DNA of 64,000 nucleotides from Candidatus Parabeggiatoa sp. nov. 2 (GTDB lineage: Bacteria; Pseudomonadota; Gammaproteobacteria; Beggiatoales; Beggiatoaceae): positions 1 through 64,000 of the forward strand of contig NBMI01000031.1 of NCBI GenBank assembly GCA_002085445.1, written 5' to 3'. Position numbers and translations under genes: made by a program. The stretch's first letter is position 1, and each line of letters starts with the position of its first letter. The notes below the pieces were generated by a model. That model searched no databases. It was not told the origin of the DNA and worked only from the letters and a program-made list of their open reading frames with translations. Of this stretch, positions 1 through 9,379 are shown piece by piece.

Positions 1-352
1 GCCTAAGTTTGTAGTATTTGTTTAGCGCCTAAGTTTGTAGTATTTGTTTAGCGCCTAAGTTTGTAGTATTTGTTTAGCGCCTAAGTTTGTAGTAGGTGCT
101 TTAGCGCCTAAGTTTGTAGTAGGTGCTTTAGCGCCTAAGTTTGTAGTAGGCGCTTTAGCGTAGGCGCTTTAGCGCCTAAGTTTGTAGTATTTGTTTAGCG
201 CCTAAGTTTGTAGTATTTGTTTAGCGCCTAAGTTTGTAGTAGGTGCTTTAGCGCCTAAGTTTGTAGTATTTGTTTAGCGCCTAAGTTTGTAGTATTTGTT
301 TAGCGCCTAAGTTTGTAGTATTTGTTTAGCGCCTAAGTTTGTAGTATTTGTT
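1..352. repeat. 26-27 bp tandem repeat array
   Basis: Roughly a dozen head-to-tail copies of a unit that begins GCCTAAGTTTGTAGTA and ends TTTAGC. Two unit types alternate, one of 26 bp with TTTGT and one of 27 bp with GGTGC or GGCGC before TTTAGC. The same sequence occurs singly across the window (for example near 1374, 4120, 34770 and 47850) as a small palindrome, GTAGGCGATTTATCGCCTA, so this array looks like an expansion of one arm of a dispersed repeat. The array runs off the left edge of the window. Confidence 0.9.
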
Positions 353-680
353 GAACAACTTTTATCAATTTTATTAGAATTTGCTCTACAAAATTGACTA
401 GGTTATTTTATGACAAGCCCTTAGGCGATAAATCGCCTACTACAAACTGTAAACGCTTAGGCGATGAATCGCCTACTACAAACTCTGCAAGCGTCGAGTG
501 GGTAGACTTCGTTGCGCGAAGCTAAACCCACCACACCATTCTCATACCATGCTGGCCGCTAACATGGCCCTTTGGAAGCCTATCGTGTATGAACGTTGAC
601 ATGGCCCCTTTGGAAGCCTATAGTGAGTTAATAGGAGTCGGCCATGTTAATTGAACTAAGTTACAAGCGCGAGGAACACC
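353..680. other. Intergenic DNA with dispersed palindromes
   Basis: No gene seen. It holds two copies of the palindrome CTTAGGCGATAAATCGCCTA (about 420-470) and two copies of a CATGGCCC...GGAAGCCTAT motif (about 565-625). A plausible ribosome binding site, GAGGAA, lies near 670 in front of the next gene. Confidence 0.6.
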
Positions 681-1379
681 ATGTCTTTAAATTCCAGATC
701 GATTGCCAAAATGTTACGGGAACATTTTATCGGTGACAGGCATCTCACTAAAAATCTCTTTGAACACAAAGAATGTCTTTCGTCTATCAAAGACGAATTG
801 AAAAAAATCAAAGGGGTCGATATGTCACATCGTCGTTCGTCCTTGGACAAGGACTTGGAACAAGTTCATTTTGTGGTTCAAGAGGAAGATGACTCGTCCG
901 GCTATTATTATAGAGATGATTCATTTACTATAAAATTTAATAAACAAAATCAACTGATTGTAGAAGATTTCATTGACAGTTATGGAATAGTTTATCAAAT
1001 TGAACAAATTTATTCCTTTATTGATCGCGTGAAAGAGGCGCATGACAAGAAAAAAACGCGCGAATTAAAAACCAAAAAGATCAACAAACTGAAACAACAA
1101 GCGATCATCGCCAAGATAAAAGAAATCGCTAAAGAGGATCAGTTTGATTTTTATATCCGCGAATACCAGAGAAAATTAAAACTGGCTGTTCGTATTGAAG
1201 GCGATAAATTAATCGAAGTCGATATTCCTTATGGGCAATTCCAAGACATTTTAAAAGACTTGCGTTCTCTCATTCAAACCCTAAGAGAACTGCAAAAGTC
1301 AGGGATCAATTTCAAATTAAAGACAGATTCAGGAGACACCGGCTACGGTTGGATAAGCCACGATAGTTTATGTTTGTAG
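681..1379 (+). CDS. Hypothetical charged protein, 232 aa
   Basis: I do not recognise a family. The ATG is preceded by GAGGAA at good spacing. The protein is hydrophilic, without signal peptide or membrane segment. Residues about 110-150 are very Lys/Arg-rich and probably helical, and the last 40 residues before the end are also predicted helical by eye. The stop codon TAG lies inside a copy of the dispersed GTTTGTAGTAGGCGATTTA repeat, so the true C terminus may have been cut or altered when that repeat arrived. The gene stands alone between repeat blocks. It could be an accessory or decayed gene. Confidence 0.55.
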   Translation: MSLNSRSIAKMLREHFIGDRHLTKNLFEHKECLSSIKDELKKIKGVDMSHRRSSLDKDLEQVHFVVQEEDDSSGYYYRDDSFTIKFNKQNQLIVEDFIDSYGIVYQIEQIYSFIDRVKEAHDKKKTRELKTKKINKLKQQAIIAKIKEIAKEDQFDFYIREYQRKLKLAVRIEGDKLIEVDIPYGQFQDILKDLRSLIQTLRELQKSGINFKLKTDSGDTGYGWISHDSLCL

Positions 1380-1406
1380 TAGGCGATTTATCGCCTAAGC
1401 GTTTTA

Positions 1407-1935
1407 CAACTTATTTGAGAAACAAACGGAAGGTTTTATTTGTCCGTTTATCTCCAAAAAAAATGTACTTTCTTCCAATATATGCAAAATTGTAGTACAA
1501 AGAATTGTTTTTTAAAGTTATCCCATGCTGGCCCCTGACATGGCCCTTGTTAGCTTTGGTAGGCACTTGGTGAACGGAGTCTAGCTAAGTTGCTAAAGCA
1601 ACTACTACGAACATAACATAACTACCCTTTCTAATTGCTAGAATAACAAGTACAACTTGAGAAACAAACGGAAGGTTGTCCGTTTATCTCAAAATAAGTT
1701 GTACTTTCGGCCAATGTAGGCAAAATTGTAGTACAAAGAATTGTTTGCGAAAGTTATCCCATGCTGGCCGCTGACATGGCCCTTGTTAGCTTTGGTAGGC
1801 ACTTGGAGAACTGAGTCTAGCTAAGTTGCTAAAGCAACTACTACGAACATAACATAACTACCCTTTATTTATAATTGGTAGAATAACAAGTACAACTTGA
1901 TAAAGAAACGGAAGGTTGTCCGTTTATCTCAAAAG
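1407..1935. repeat. Tandem duplication of a ~240 bp noncoding unit
   Basis: Two long copies (about 1407-1650 and 1652-1890) and the first ~45 bp of a third. Each begins ACAACTT...GAGAAACAAACGGAAGG and includes a CATGCTGGCC...GACATGGCCC palindrome and GAGTCTAGCTAAGTTGCTAAAGC. The copies differ by scattered substitutions and small indels, so the duplication is not recent. No coding potential is evident. Confidence 0.85.
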
Positions 1936-1977
1936 AAGTACTCGTATCAATTAAGCCTAAATGTAATTCATGTCAGC

Positions 1978-2151
1978 TTAGGATTTGGCTCGCTTGTTCT
2001 GGAACATCTTTTTCATTAAATAATAGCTATTGACACCGACTAAAACACCACAAACCACGGCACTGCCAACGGGATGGGCAAGGAGATATACAATTGATCC
2101 TCCTCCGAGAGCGGTAGAAGCTGCTGTAGTAACCACTTGTGATTTTGACAT
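1978..2151 (-). CDS. Small Gly/Val-rich membrane protein, 57 aa
   Basis: Small gene with a good ribosome binding site (AGGAA, 8 nt before ATG). The protein starts MSKSQVVTTAASTALGGG, has one or two short hydrophobic stretches (residues about 12-30 and 32-45) and a basic tail ending NKRAKS. It is clearly related to the 66-aa protein at 48709-48909: both start MSK, both have an alanine stretch, a Gly-Gly turn, an (L/I)AHxxGxAV core and a basic C-terminal tail, and both are followed by GACATGAAT just after the stop. The paralogy argues that it is a real gene. Function unknown; holin-like or pore-forming peptides are possible but unsupported. Confidence 0.6.
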   Translation of the reverse strand: MSKSQVVTTAASTALGGGSIVYLLAHPVGSAVVCGVLVGVNSYYLMKKMFQNKRAKS

Positions 2152-2724
2152 AGTAGATATTCCTATTTGTTATATAACAACAGTTCGGACAAATTTTTGA
2201 CTGAGTAGATCACGCTGTGTGTTCGACACAGTTTTTTAGGTAGATCGGACAAAACGGCAATGTGTCCCTTTAGTTTGGCAGTCGTCCAAACTAACGTTTG
2301 GCAGGACTCCAAGTTTGGCGGCCGAAGTTAGTTAGTTTGGCAGGGTAAAAACGCAAAACGTGCTGGGCTTGCTTGCAAACCCGGCCCAGCCCTGATGACG
2401 ATTTTCCATTTATGTGTTTATTTGGGCCAGTTTTGTTTGGGGGCCATAAAATACTTTGGAAGCTTCCAAATTAAAGTATGGCCCTATGTCTGTCGCGTTA
2501 AAAAGTAATAGCTTTTGTCGGTTTGCGCTGACTCACAATTTTGGCATTTAGCTCATAAGTCCCTTTCCCGCATGGAACGATAGCAATACGAAGTCACCGC
2601 TATGGTTGAATTCCTGCCAAACTAAAGTTTGGACTCCTTTGTGGGCACTGCCAAACTAAAGTTTGGACTCCTGCCAAATTAAAGTTTGGACTCATGATCA
2701 CTGTTTACTGATCACTGTTCACTG
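2152..2724. other. Intergenic DNA with CCAAACTTTAGTTTGG-type repeats and a stop-side heptamer array
   Basis: No gene seen. Several copies of the short palindrome family CCAAACT/AGTTTGG occur at about 2270-2345 and 2615-2690. At 2692-2727 an array of 7-bp units (ATCACTG, TTTACTG, TTCACTG) runs into the stop codon of the lipoprotein gene; on that gene's strand it reads TAACAGTGAACAGTGATCAG, so the array supplies the TAA. Confidence 0.65.
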
Positions 2725-3930
2725 TTATATTTGCGAGCAGTCAACTACAACGATTTCAACCCGACGGTCGATGGTATTCTTTACTTTGCCTGTGACACTG
2801 GCAAGGCCTTCTTGAAAGCCTTTGCCTATCACTTTTGACCTTTTTGTGACTTCTGGAAAGTGGGTCCCAATCAGGTTTTGAATTTTTTGGGCCCGTAATA
2901 AGGATAACTTGTAATTGTAGTCGATATTTCCTCTCTGACTACTGTGGCCGACAATATGGAAGCATTGGTTGTTGTTTTTAAAATAGTTGGCTATTTGATG
3001 TAGCCAAAAAGCGTATTCATTTCTGAGTTGTTGATCGTCAATAAATTCCGTTGAATCCCTCGGAAATAAAAATTTCAGATTAAACTTGTTGTTCTCCTTC
3101 ACGCTGGCCGCTAGGAGCTTACCAAAGGCTTCTTCGGCCGCGGCCTGATGTCCCACCAACTTGAGGGTGGTTTGATATAAGCCAGCATAAGTTTTCACCG
3201 ACTGCCCATCGGGGCGTTTTTGAGCCAAGTAATACAAAACTAACGATTTTTCGTAATCTTGGTTATCGTAACGGGTTTCCGCTTCTTCAATCAAGGTATT
3301 GGTGTCTAAAGAATCATACTGTTCTTTTTGGGGTAATTTTCCAGCCAGACTCGCCGCGAGGGTGGCAAGGTCTCCAAAGTGTTTGCCGGTAAGATACATG
3401 GGGCTGTCTTGATACTTGGGTGTCGGTGTATAGTCCAAATCCTTGGCTGAAATAAAACTACTTGAATCCGCTAGGATTTCTCCGGTCTTCCCCAAACTGG
3501 ATATCGAGACTGAAACCCGATGATAACCTTTCCTTTCAGGGTTATTAAAATCAATGACACCGCTTATCATATATTGGGCTTTTTGTAGATTTTGCGGCGT
3601 GAATTTAACAATAGTCAATTGGTCCAAGTGTTTCTGACTTTCGTCGAGTATAATTTGTTCAATCCGCCGACTGACTTTTTCGACCACCTCACCGCTGTTG
3701 GCATCGACAAACCTGTCTATAACCATCAACGTTTGCTCCTGACTTTCCAATATTTTTGGGTGGTTGATGGCTTGTTCCAGCAAGCCATTAGCCATGGTAC
3801 GCACGGCAACCTCAAAATCGGTCGGTGCCTTTTTTGGCGGCTGGGTTTTTGGCGTGACGCATGAAACGAGCATCGTTCCACAGCATAATATAAAAAAAAC
3901 CAATTTAGTCAATTGGTTAGTGTGATACAT
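2725..3930 (-). CDS. OmpA-like outer-membrane lipoprotein with TPR-like middle
   Basis: The 401-aa protein has a lipoprotein signal peptide: basic start, hydrophobic core at residues 10-22 and lipobox LVSC with the modified Cys at 24. Residues about 45-180 resemble CsgG/FlgO-like penicillin-binding-protein-activator folds (family resemblance only). Residues about 215-275 look like TPR helices. The C-terminal part, from CFHIVGHSSQRG to RRVEIVVVDC, is an OmpA/MotB peptidoglycan-binding domain with the usual GH...YN..LS..RA and RRVEI signatures; the common GHTD is GHSS here. GGAG precedes the ATG. The next gene upstream on the same strand, 260 bp away, is a membrane J-domain protein, so the two may work together at the envelope. 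Confidence 0.8.
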   Translation of the reverse strand: MYHTNQLTKLVFFILCCGTMLVSCVTPKTQPPKKAPTDFEVAVRTMANGLLEQAINHPKILESQEQTLMVIDRFVDANSGEVVEKVSRRIEQIILDESQKHLDQLTIVKFTPQNLQKAQYMISGVIDFNNPERKGYHRVSVSISSLGKTGEILADSSSFISAKDLDYTPTPKYQDSPMYLTGKHFGDLATLAASLAGKLPQKEQYDSLDTNTLIEEAETRYDNQDYEKSLVLYYLAQKRPDGQSVKTYAGLYQTTLKLVGHQAAAEEAFGKLLAASVKENNKFNLKFLFPRDSTEFIDDQQLRNEYAFWLHQIANYFKNNNQCFHIVGHSSQRGNIDYNYKLSLLRAQKIQNLIGTHFPEVTKRSKVIGKGFQEGLASVTGKVKNTIDRRVEIVVVDCSQI

Positions 3931-4190
3931 AGAGAGTGACTCCTACCAAAATAAAGTTTTCCGAATGGCGAAAAGACAATTGAACTGAGTGTGAACTCAA
4001 TTTGAGGGATGCTGGAATCCAAAGCTAAAGCTTTGGACGGAATCACAACTCGTCTGTTTTGAGAGACTCAAACCATAAATGGCATCAAATGGGGCAATGC
4101 CATACCGTACGGAAAAGGCCCGTTTGTAGTAGGCGATTTATCGCCTCACGCGCAGGAGTCCAAACTAAAGTTTGGACTCCTGATCCAAAT

Positions 4191-6251
4191 TCAACGACAC
4201 CGGGTTTGGAAATAATTCTGTTGCGCCCGTGTCAGAGGCTTGACTCCCATTGACAATTGCTTGAGAAGGTCAGAGCAATTGCACCCTTCGCAACTCACAG
4301 GTACCGGAGGGGGGGCCGATACTGGTTTTGGTTTCGATGGCTTTCTGACCACTCTGGCTGGTGGCGATTTTGGCTTTGGCCTCGGTTTCGTTGATTTTGG
4401 CTTTGGCCTCGGTTTCGTTGATTTTGGCCTCGGTGTTGCTTTCGGTGCGGTTTTGGCGGCCTTTAGACGCCGTCTTAACTGCGCTAAACTCCGCGAGTTT
4501 GGACTCACTTTTTTTAAGCCCGCTATATAAATTTGGACTTTGTCCAGTTTGTTCAAACGTAAGGCCTTTTCAGCCCAGTGCTTGTAACGGTTTTCTATCG
4601 CTTTCAATCCCTTTTTTGCCACCCGATTACCCGGGTTTCGTTTCAGGACGGTTCGATAACAAGACAGCGCGGTACCCTGTCTGCCGGTGGTGAGGCGGTT
4701 GGCCTCATAGTGCCTTTGACATTCTTGCAGTAGGTTAGCGACTTGGCTCGTCGGTTGTGTTGGTTTTCGTTGCGAGGTTGAATCAGCGTACCAAGGCGTT
4801 GGCGGAACGAACTTTGGTGGTGGTGGTGTACTTTCTTCCTTACGCGCTACCGTGACGATTTGTTCTAACTTGAGTACCGTTCTTGGATTAATATCAACTT
4901 GACCCTCTTCGGCTGTGACTAGCGCCAGTGCCTCATCGAGGTGATACCGAAGTAAACTATTTTGGACATCAGGCCGCCCAAGCACTTCTTTTTGAAATGT
5001 TTCATCGACCGTCAGTTGATTGAGTCTCTTGACAATTTGTTCTTTATTCGTTCCAGTGAGATCGGCAATGATGCTTTCGACTTGTCGGTAAAGGGTTAAT
5101 TTTTCCTGCATCGCGTCGCGTTGTTCTGAGGGTTTGGGGAGTAGATTTTGCCAATCTAACAATACTTTTTCTGCGTGTTCATAGTTTTTCTCGGCCAAGG
5201 CGTGTTCGATTTCTTCAGTATACATCGCCGGCAAATTGGGATCACTGGGTAAGGTATGCTCTATGCCGACATGCTCAATTTTTCGCCGTGCCTCCGCCAT
5301 ACAGTGTGTTCTTTCGAGCAGGGGTTTGAGCGTTTGGTTTAGGCATTGTGCATATTGTTGAGTCAATTCGGCCAACCGCTGCTGTTTCAGGTTGTCGATT
5401 TCCTCATATTTATCAGACAATTCCCTCGAATGGGGATATTTATTCTTGAGCGTTTTTAACTTTGAGTGTGCAAGGTTGAAATTATCGGCTTCAAGTTCGG
5501 CCTCTATTTGGGGGTAATAGTGGGCCTTCAAAGCGCGATAAACTTCGTCATCTTTTAAAATCTCGGTCTCAATGGTTTCGTCATAAGTCTCTAATTGTGC
5601 CAGAATTGGACGATCAGCGTGTTGGAGGTAATAATCAACCAAGGCTTTTTTGACATGCTCGCCTTCGAGAATTTGTTTCTGGATTTCAACACCCTGTCGT
5701 TCAAAGCTTTCAATGGCCGTTTCATCGCCCTGTAAGATGGCCGCCATGACTTGCTGATGGTCTTGCCACTTGTCAAAGTGTTCCATGGCTAAAAAAACAC
5801 CTAAAATTATAGCCACCAAGACAAGTACAAAGACACTCATTAAAATCAGGGGAAATTTTTTGGTAGGTTTCATGCTGCTCTCCTCAAGAGTGTGCGCCCG
5901 GGCATAAGTAGGCACTTTGGCTTTACGCCCCAAAAAATTGGCACGCCGGCGAGCCTTTTTCTTGGCATATCTTTGGGCCGTGGTACGCCTGAACGCATTT
6001 TTCTTGGCAACGAACCAAGCATAACTATAAGGTAGAATGACCTTGAAGCTGGCGTTGTAGACTGCCCGCTTTTGTGGCTCTTTGAGTACCTCATAAGCTT
6101 CATTGATTTCTTTAAACCTAGCTTCAGCATTGGGTTCTTTGCTGATATCGGGATGATATTTACGGGCGAGCCGGTGATAAGCTTGCTTAATCTCGTCAAT
6201 GCTCGCATTTGATGAGACCTCCATTATTTTATAATAGTCTTTAAATTTCAT
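4191..6251 (-). CDS. J-domain protein with membrane anchor and TPR-like repeats
   Basis: A 686-aa protein. Residues 4-66 are a canonical DnaJ domain with HPD at 33-35, which stimulates Hsp70 ATPase. Residues 67-120 are strongly basic, and 133-156 form one transmembrane helix. The rest is helical with TPR-like segments (about 160-560), then a Pro/Lys-rich linker with repeated [10 protein letters not shown] (about 610-650) and a short Cys-containing tail ([10 protein letters not shown]). It lacks the zinc-finger and C-terminal domains of DnaJ itself, so it is a specialised co-chaperone, probably recruiting DnaK to the membrane. No clear ribosome binding site is visible before the ATG. Just downstream lie a copy of the GTAGGCGATTTATCGCC repeat and a CCAAACTAAAGTTTGG palindrome. 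Confidence 0.8.
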   Translation of the reverse strand: MKFKDYYKIMEVSSNASIDEIKQAYHRLARKYHPDISKEPNAEARFKEINEAYEVLKEPQKRAVYNASFKVILPYSYAWFVAKKNAFRRTTAQRYAKKKARRRANFLGRKAKVPTYARAHTLEESSMKPTKKFPLILMSVFVLVLVAIILGVFLAMEHFDKWQDHQQVMAAILQGDETAIESFERQGVEIQKQILEGEHVKKALVDYYLQHADRPILAQLETYDETIETEILKDDEVYRALKAHYYPQIEAELEADNFNLAHSKLKTLKNKYPHSRELSDKYEEIDNLKQQRLAELTQQYAQCLNQTLKPLLERTHCMAEARRKIEHVGIEHTLPSDPNLPAMYTEEIEHALAEKNYEHAEKVLLDWQNLLPKPSEQRDAMQEKLTLYRQVESIIADLTGTNKEQIVKRLNQLTVDETFQKEVLGRPDVQNSLLRYHLDEALALVTAEEGQVDINPRTVLKLEQIVTVARKEESTPPPPKFVPPTPWYADSTSQRKPTQPTSQVANLLQECQRHYEANRLTTGRQGTALSCYRTVLKRNPGNRVAKKGLKAIENRYKHWAEKALRLNKLDKVQIYIAGLKKVSPNSRSLAQLRRRLKAAKTAPKATPRPKSTKPRPKPKSTKPRPKPKSPPARVVRKPSKPKPVSAPPPVPVSCEGCNCSDLLKQLSMGVKPLTRAQQNYFQTRCR

Positions 6252-7366
6252 AATTTTATAACAATAACCCGGTTCAATAATGGAAGGGTTATGGTTCGAC
6301 AGAGCGAGTTTAATATAAAAATTTATTAGAGAAATAACCTAAGTGCTCACTTGGACTTTGCTACCGGAAAAGTTATCAGTTATCAGTTATCTGTTGTAAA
6401 GCTTGAACGGTGATATCGATAAATCGCCAACACGTTCATAAAATAAGTATATCAGTTTTCAGTAACTCATCGCTCGGTGCCGCCATCGATCCGGCCAAAA
6501 TATTATTTTTACAAGATTAATAGTGCAAGACCTTTATACTCAATGTTTAAGTTAGCATTTGCTAATATACTAATAATATCTAATATCCACTTCGATGAAT
6601 CTGTGCCCCTATTCGCCTTAGAATAAATTCTAAGGCTAAAAACTTTCTTCACCTAAAGGTGACTCGCCTCGTTAGCCTCGTCAGTGAGTGATAAAATTTC
6701 AGTCGGCTTTAGCCTCCTAACGCTTTTAGCTTTGAAATTTATTTCAAGGCTAAGACGGTGAACTCTCTCTCTTGAAAACTTGAACATTGAGTTATAAATC
6801 TGTGTGGTGAAAGTTTCAAAATGCGAATTTCGATATGAAAAATGAACTTCAGTTTCATTTTCAGTTTACAAAATCACTTTCTTATCAGAGAGTTGAGTGA
6901 TAGTGGTTAAAAACTGACCGACAAAAGTGTGCAATCGGTTGATGATGTGTTGCATTTATTCGGTTTGGCAAAGGGGGCTATTTATAGGCAAAAACTATTC
7001 CGCTCTCTTTTGAAGAAAAACATAATACTGGAAAACTTTTGCACCGGTACTTACACCACGCGCTTTATTTCCTGTCAATATCGGAACAACTTTTGCTGAA
7101 ATTATTAACTTATTGTTATTTAACGAAGTTTATAAATGTCAAAGAAATCAGATTTTTTTTAATCGGATTTATAAATTTTAATTATTTCTAGTTGTCACCG
7201 TCATCGAAAATTTTGAGCATTTTCACCCAAAGGGGAAGAAGAGGCAAGCCTTTTGATTTGTTTTTGGTCTATCAAACTGTTTACGGCTATGTTAGAATGC
7301 TCAGCCTATTTTACGGGATATGGTTTTTTTTTTTACATTGGGAGGGCGGCTTTAAGCTGCGTTTGA
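6252..7366. other. Long AT-rich intergenic region
   Basis: No convincing gene. It contains ATCAGTTATCAGTTATC (about 6376-6392), a short heptamer array, and several GC-containing imperfect palindromes around 6600-6760. A 74-codon frame starting near 7192 has no family resemblance and overlaps the next gene. Confidence 0.5.
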
Positions 7367-7369
7367 GTG

Positions 7370-7789
7370 ATGAAAGCGCGTGTCAAATGGGTAGAAAATG
7401 CTTGCTTGGTAGCTGAGGCGGGCAGTGGGCATGGTGTGGTGATAGATGGTGCCCCCGAAATCGGTGGACGTAATTTGGGTGTCCGTCCCATGGAAATGAT
7501 GTTGATGGGGTTGGGCGGTTGTACGGCGATGGATGTTTTGAGCATGCTTAAAAAGCAGCGGCAAAATGTCACTGATTGCGTGATAGAAGTTGAGGGTACC
7601 CGGCGCGATGAACATCCAAAAGTCTTTACTGAAATTCATGTCCACTATATAATCACCGGGCGTGATTTAAAAGAAAGCCTAGTGAAACGGGCCGTTGATT
7701 TGTCCGCTGAAACCTATTGCTCCGTCTCTCAAATGTTGGGTAAGGCGGCTAAAATTACCCATGATTATGAAACGGTAGAAGAGCGATAA
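7370..7789 (+). CDS. OsmC/YhfA family protein
   Basis: About 139 residues, full length for the OsmC/Ohr superfamily. Members reduce organic peroxides with a conserved Cys pair or act in redox stress. The first Cys lies in GGCTAMDV (about residue 50) and the second in AETYCSVSQML (about residue 115), as expected. The pattern (short N-terminal strand, RPMEMMLMGLGGC, then CSVSQ) fits the YhfA-like subgroup more than Ohr. A GTG codon directly precedes the ATG; I use the ATG. No strong ribosome binding site is seen at the usual distance (a GGGAGGG lies about 30 nt upstream). The gene stands alone. Confidence 0.85.
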   Translation: MKARVKWVENACLVAEAGSGHGVVIDGAPEIGGRNLGVRPMEMMLMGLGGCTAMDVLSMLKKQRQNVTDCVIEVEGTRRDEHPKVFTEIHVHYIITGRDLKESLVKRAVDLSAETYCSVSQMLGKAAKITHDYETVEER

Positions 7790-8188
7790 TTGGTCATTGC
7801 TAATGAATCACATTAGGCTTGTGGTGTCAACCCCCTCACCCCAACCTTTCTGCTGGCTACCATAAGCACACAAGTCATGATAATTAGCTTATGTAGCTTA
7901 TGTAATTGTTACATAAGCAAATTATTATTGCGCTTTTGGAATGAAGAGCATTGCTAAGAAATCTTGGGGCCTTCGAGTCAGATTTCTCTTATGCTCGTGC
8001 AGGACTTCAAACTCAGTTTATAGCAGTGCCCAGTATAAATAACTCAAAGAATAAGTGAGTCATTCATTAACGAGGCCATCATTGTGATTATTTACAATCA
8101 CATACTTACTTGTGTGCAAAGATTCGCTTTGCTGGCGGAAAAGGTACCTCGCTTGAAGTCTTCCTTCTGGGAGAGGATGAAAATGTGC

Positions 8189-8217
8189 TTGACATCTTTT
8201 TGCGAACTATTCATAAT
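8189..8217 (+). promoter_or_regulatory. Sigma70 promoter of first tRNA gene
   Basis: A perfect -35 box TTGACA (8189-8194), 17-bp spacer, and -10 CATAAT (8212-8217), ending 25 bp before the tRNA. The identical arrangement precedes the second tRNA copy, which supports the call. Confidence 0.8.
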
Positions 8218-8242
8218 AGTCCATCTTTAGATAATTCATATC

Positions 8243-8320
8243 GGCTATGTAGCTCAGTTGGTTAGTAGCGCGGCACTCATAATGCCGAGGTCGGTGGTTC
8301 AAATCCACCCATAGCCACCA
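8243..8320 (+). tRNA. tRNA-Met (CAU), copy 1
   Basis: A complete cloverleaf with encoded CCA: acceptor GGCTATG/CATAGCC, anticodon stem CGGCA/TGCCG around the loop CTCATAA (anticodon CAU at 8278-8280), and T arm GGTGG-TTCAAAT-CCACC. It resembles elongator tRNA-Met; tRNA-Ile with a lysidine-modified CAU cannot be fully excluded without comparison. It is 78 nt with CCA, one more than E. coli elongator tRNA-Met, because the D loop region reads AGTTGGTTAGTAGC; this leaves the fourth D-stem pair as C with T. Confidence 0.95.
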
Positions 8321-8459
8321 AAGTCGCTTGGCTTTAATACCCCTCTTGCTTTTAGTCTCATGCCAAAACATACCCCATTGTCCTGAGCAATTTATTGATT
8401 GAGCAACCATTTTCTGGGCATCTATCTATATCACGCGCTTTGAGGCGATTTTTTTTTGC

Positions 8460-8488
8460 TTGACATCTTCTTGCGAACTATTCATAAT
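8460..8488 (+). promoter_or_regulatory. Sigma70 promoter of second tRNA gene
   Basis: TTGACA (8460-8465), 17-bp spacer and CATAAT (8483-8488). It is near-identical to the promoter of copy 1, so each tRNA is probably transcribed on its own. Confidence 0.8.
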
Positions 8489-8513
8489 AGCGCACCTTTC
8501 GATAATTCACATC

Positions 8514-8591
8514 GGCTATGTAGCTCAGTTGGTTAGTAGCGCGGCACTCATAACGCCGAGGTCGGTGGTTCAAGTCCACCCATAGCCACCA
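8514..8591 (+). tRNA. tRNA-Met (CAU), copy 2
   Basis: Second copy of the preceding tRNA, about 270 bp downstream, including promoter and leader, so the unit arose by tandem duplication. It differs inside the tRNA at two places: the last base pair of the anticodon stem is A with C (CGGCA/CGCCG, against TGCCG in copy 1), and the T loop reads TTCAAGT instead of TTCAAAT. The anticodon CAT is at 8549-8551. A T-rich stretch follows the CCA. Confidence 0.93.
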
Positions 8592-9334
8592 TTTTTCTTT
8601 CCTTGATATACACCCCTCTTGCTTGCCATGCCAACCCCATTCTGGGGTGGTCTCATGTCGCATGTTATTTATTATGATGCTGGTGCGCATGAAATGTGAA
8701 TTGGTTGGGCATGAAAGTGCCAGTGGCGGCCACCGCCGGACGAGGATAATGTTTGTCTGACTTCGGGCATTGATAATCTCTCACCTCATCGTTTTGAAAA
8801 CACTTGCAGGCCCCCAACACCTATCTCGATTGGGTTATTATTGAGTCACCCCGGTAAGTGGATAAATGGTATGCCTTTTTGTTGCAACCGCGTGTGACTG
8901 GACTACCGCCCTGCACACTCACCGAGATGGCGCACACTGTTTTTATTGCCAAGTGCCAGATAGCAAGACGGTACCATTGATTTCTCATCCCTTTTTTCAA
9001 TACCTTCCTTTGCCAATAGTATAAACTATTGTTTTAATTTATAATTTAATAAAAATGAGTCCGTTCAAAGGCGTTACCAGCCACCTATCAATTTTATATT
9101 TAAAATCAATAGTTTATTAATTTCAATCCGGTGCGCGAACCCGCTCCATTTTTTCATAAAGGGATCACACCCACGCGCACGGCCCTTGTCAAAACAAGCG
9201 AGTCGCTTGACTTTATGCAGCCTGATGACTACATTCTGGTATGTTATTTAGCGAAGGTATTGTTTTTTGACAGCGATTTTTTATTTTCTATTTTGGTAGC
9301 CTCCCATTGGGCAGTACGTGTGCTTCACAGTCTA
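8592..9334. other. Intergenic DNA
   Basis: No gene seen. A 68-codon frame at 9131-9337 lacks a ribosome binding site and protein-like composition. AT-rich near 9010-9125. Confidence 0.5.
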
Positions 9335-9366
9335 TAACTGATAACTGATAACTAATAACTGATAAC
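9335..9366 (+). repeat. Start-side (TAACTGA)n array of speD
   Basis: Four 7-bp units, TAACTGA, TAACTGA, TAACTAA, TAACTGA, directly before the speD ribosome-binding region. On the coding strand the orientation is TAACTGA, the same as before pnp and infB. Confidence 0.9.
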
Positions 9367-9379
9367 AGGTGTGACGTGA

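Noticed and set aside
1-352. Possible CRISPR array
   Set aside because: Units are contiguous with no unique spacers; a simple tandem repeat. No cas genes are seen in the window.
8207-8410. Minus-strand 67-codon frame with WVDLNHRPRHYECRATNQLSYIA
   Set aside because: It is the antisense reading of tRNA-Met copy 1; this peptide is a well-known false gene over tRNAs.
8478-8690. Minus-strand 70-codon frame with WVDLNHRPRRYECRATNQLSYIA
   Set aside because: Antisense of tRNA-Met copy 2, same artefact.
9131-9337. Plus-strand 68-codon frame before speD
   Set aside because: GTG start without ribosome binding site, no family resemblance, ends in the heptamer array.
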